Assembly: GCA_903901015.1 (NCBI GenBank)
Contig: CAIUPH010000095.1
Span: forward strand, 1-64,000
Reading direction: 5' to 3'
Source: Candidatus Bathyarchaeota archaeon
GTDB lineage: Archaea; Thermoproteota; Bathyarchaeia; Bathyarchaeales; Bathycorpusculaceae
Length of the DNA: 64,000 nt
This document shows positions 63,789-64,000 of the stretch, piece by piece. A program made the translations under genes and the position numbers. The notes beneath the pieces are model-generated. The model did not search any database, had not been told where the DNA came from, and worked only from the letters and a program-made list of their open reading frames with translations. The stretch's first letter is position 1. Every line of letters begins with the position of its first letter.

Positions 63789-64000
63789 CCAACCCAATAA
63801 CTCCCTTTCTTTTAACCGCTCGGCACTTTTTGTTTCAGTTAAACTACGGTTTTGCAGCCAAGTTTTGGAATTAAAAATAGTAAACCTATCGTATCCATAC
63901 TGAATAAGACGGACTCCAACTCAAGGGAAGGTTTAAATAAATACCGCCATATTTCGTATATGCTTTAAAGTTAAAAAACGGATGAAAACTTAGCATGTCA

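Noticed and set aside
1-64000. CRISPR arrays, cas genes, transposases, integrases or prophage
   Set aside because: No regularly spaced repeats and no recognisable recombinase or phage structural proteins in the translated ORFs.

Overview
Archaeal chromosomal window (informational genes: thermosome, PolB, archaeal TopA, XPD helicase, RadB, proteasome alpha, SBDS, exosome Rrp4/41/42, L37Ae, Pcc1, prefoldin beta). The content looks TACK-like, plausibly Bathyarchaeia, but that taxonomic call is inference. Coding density is high. I recognised no CRISPR array, transposase, rRNA or tRNA. Main themes: (1) late cobalamin assembly genes (cobD-like, cobZ-like, cobT, cobS, cobY) with an embedded Dph6-like ATP pyrophosphatase; (2) N-glycosylation/surface glycan genes (AglB/STT3, a WecA/MraY-like transferase, five GT2/GT4 glycosyltransferases); (3) the conserved proteasome/exosome superoperon, split into two blocks on opposite strands; a single hypothetical inversion would restore the usual order; (4) accessory loci hidden between annotated genes. 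The most interesting are a two-copy tri-cysteine micro-protein (PVGCCCGIGxFLLQLLxGK), a ~200-bp imperfect palindrome at 34.7-34.9 kb, a DUF3796-like/XRE cassette preceded by tandem 16-bp repeats beside its TATA box, and several small or secreted ORFs broken by -1 homopolymer shifts or in-frame TAG. All names come from reading the protein sequences; no database search was run.
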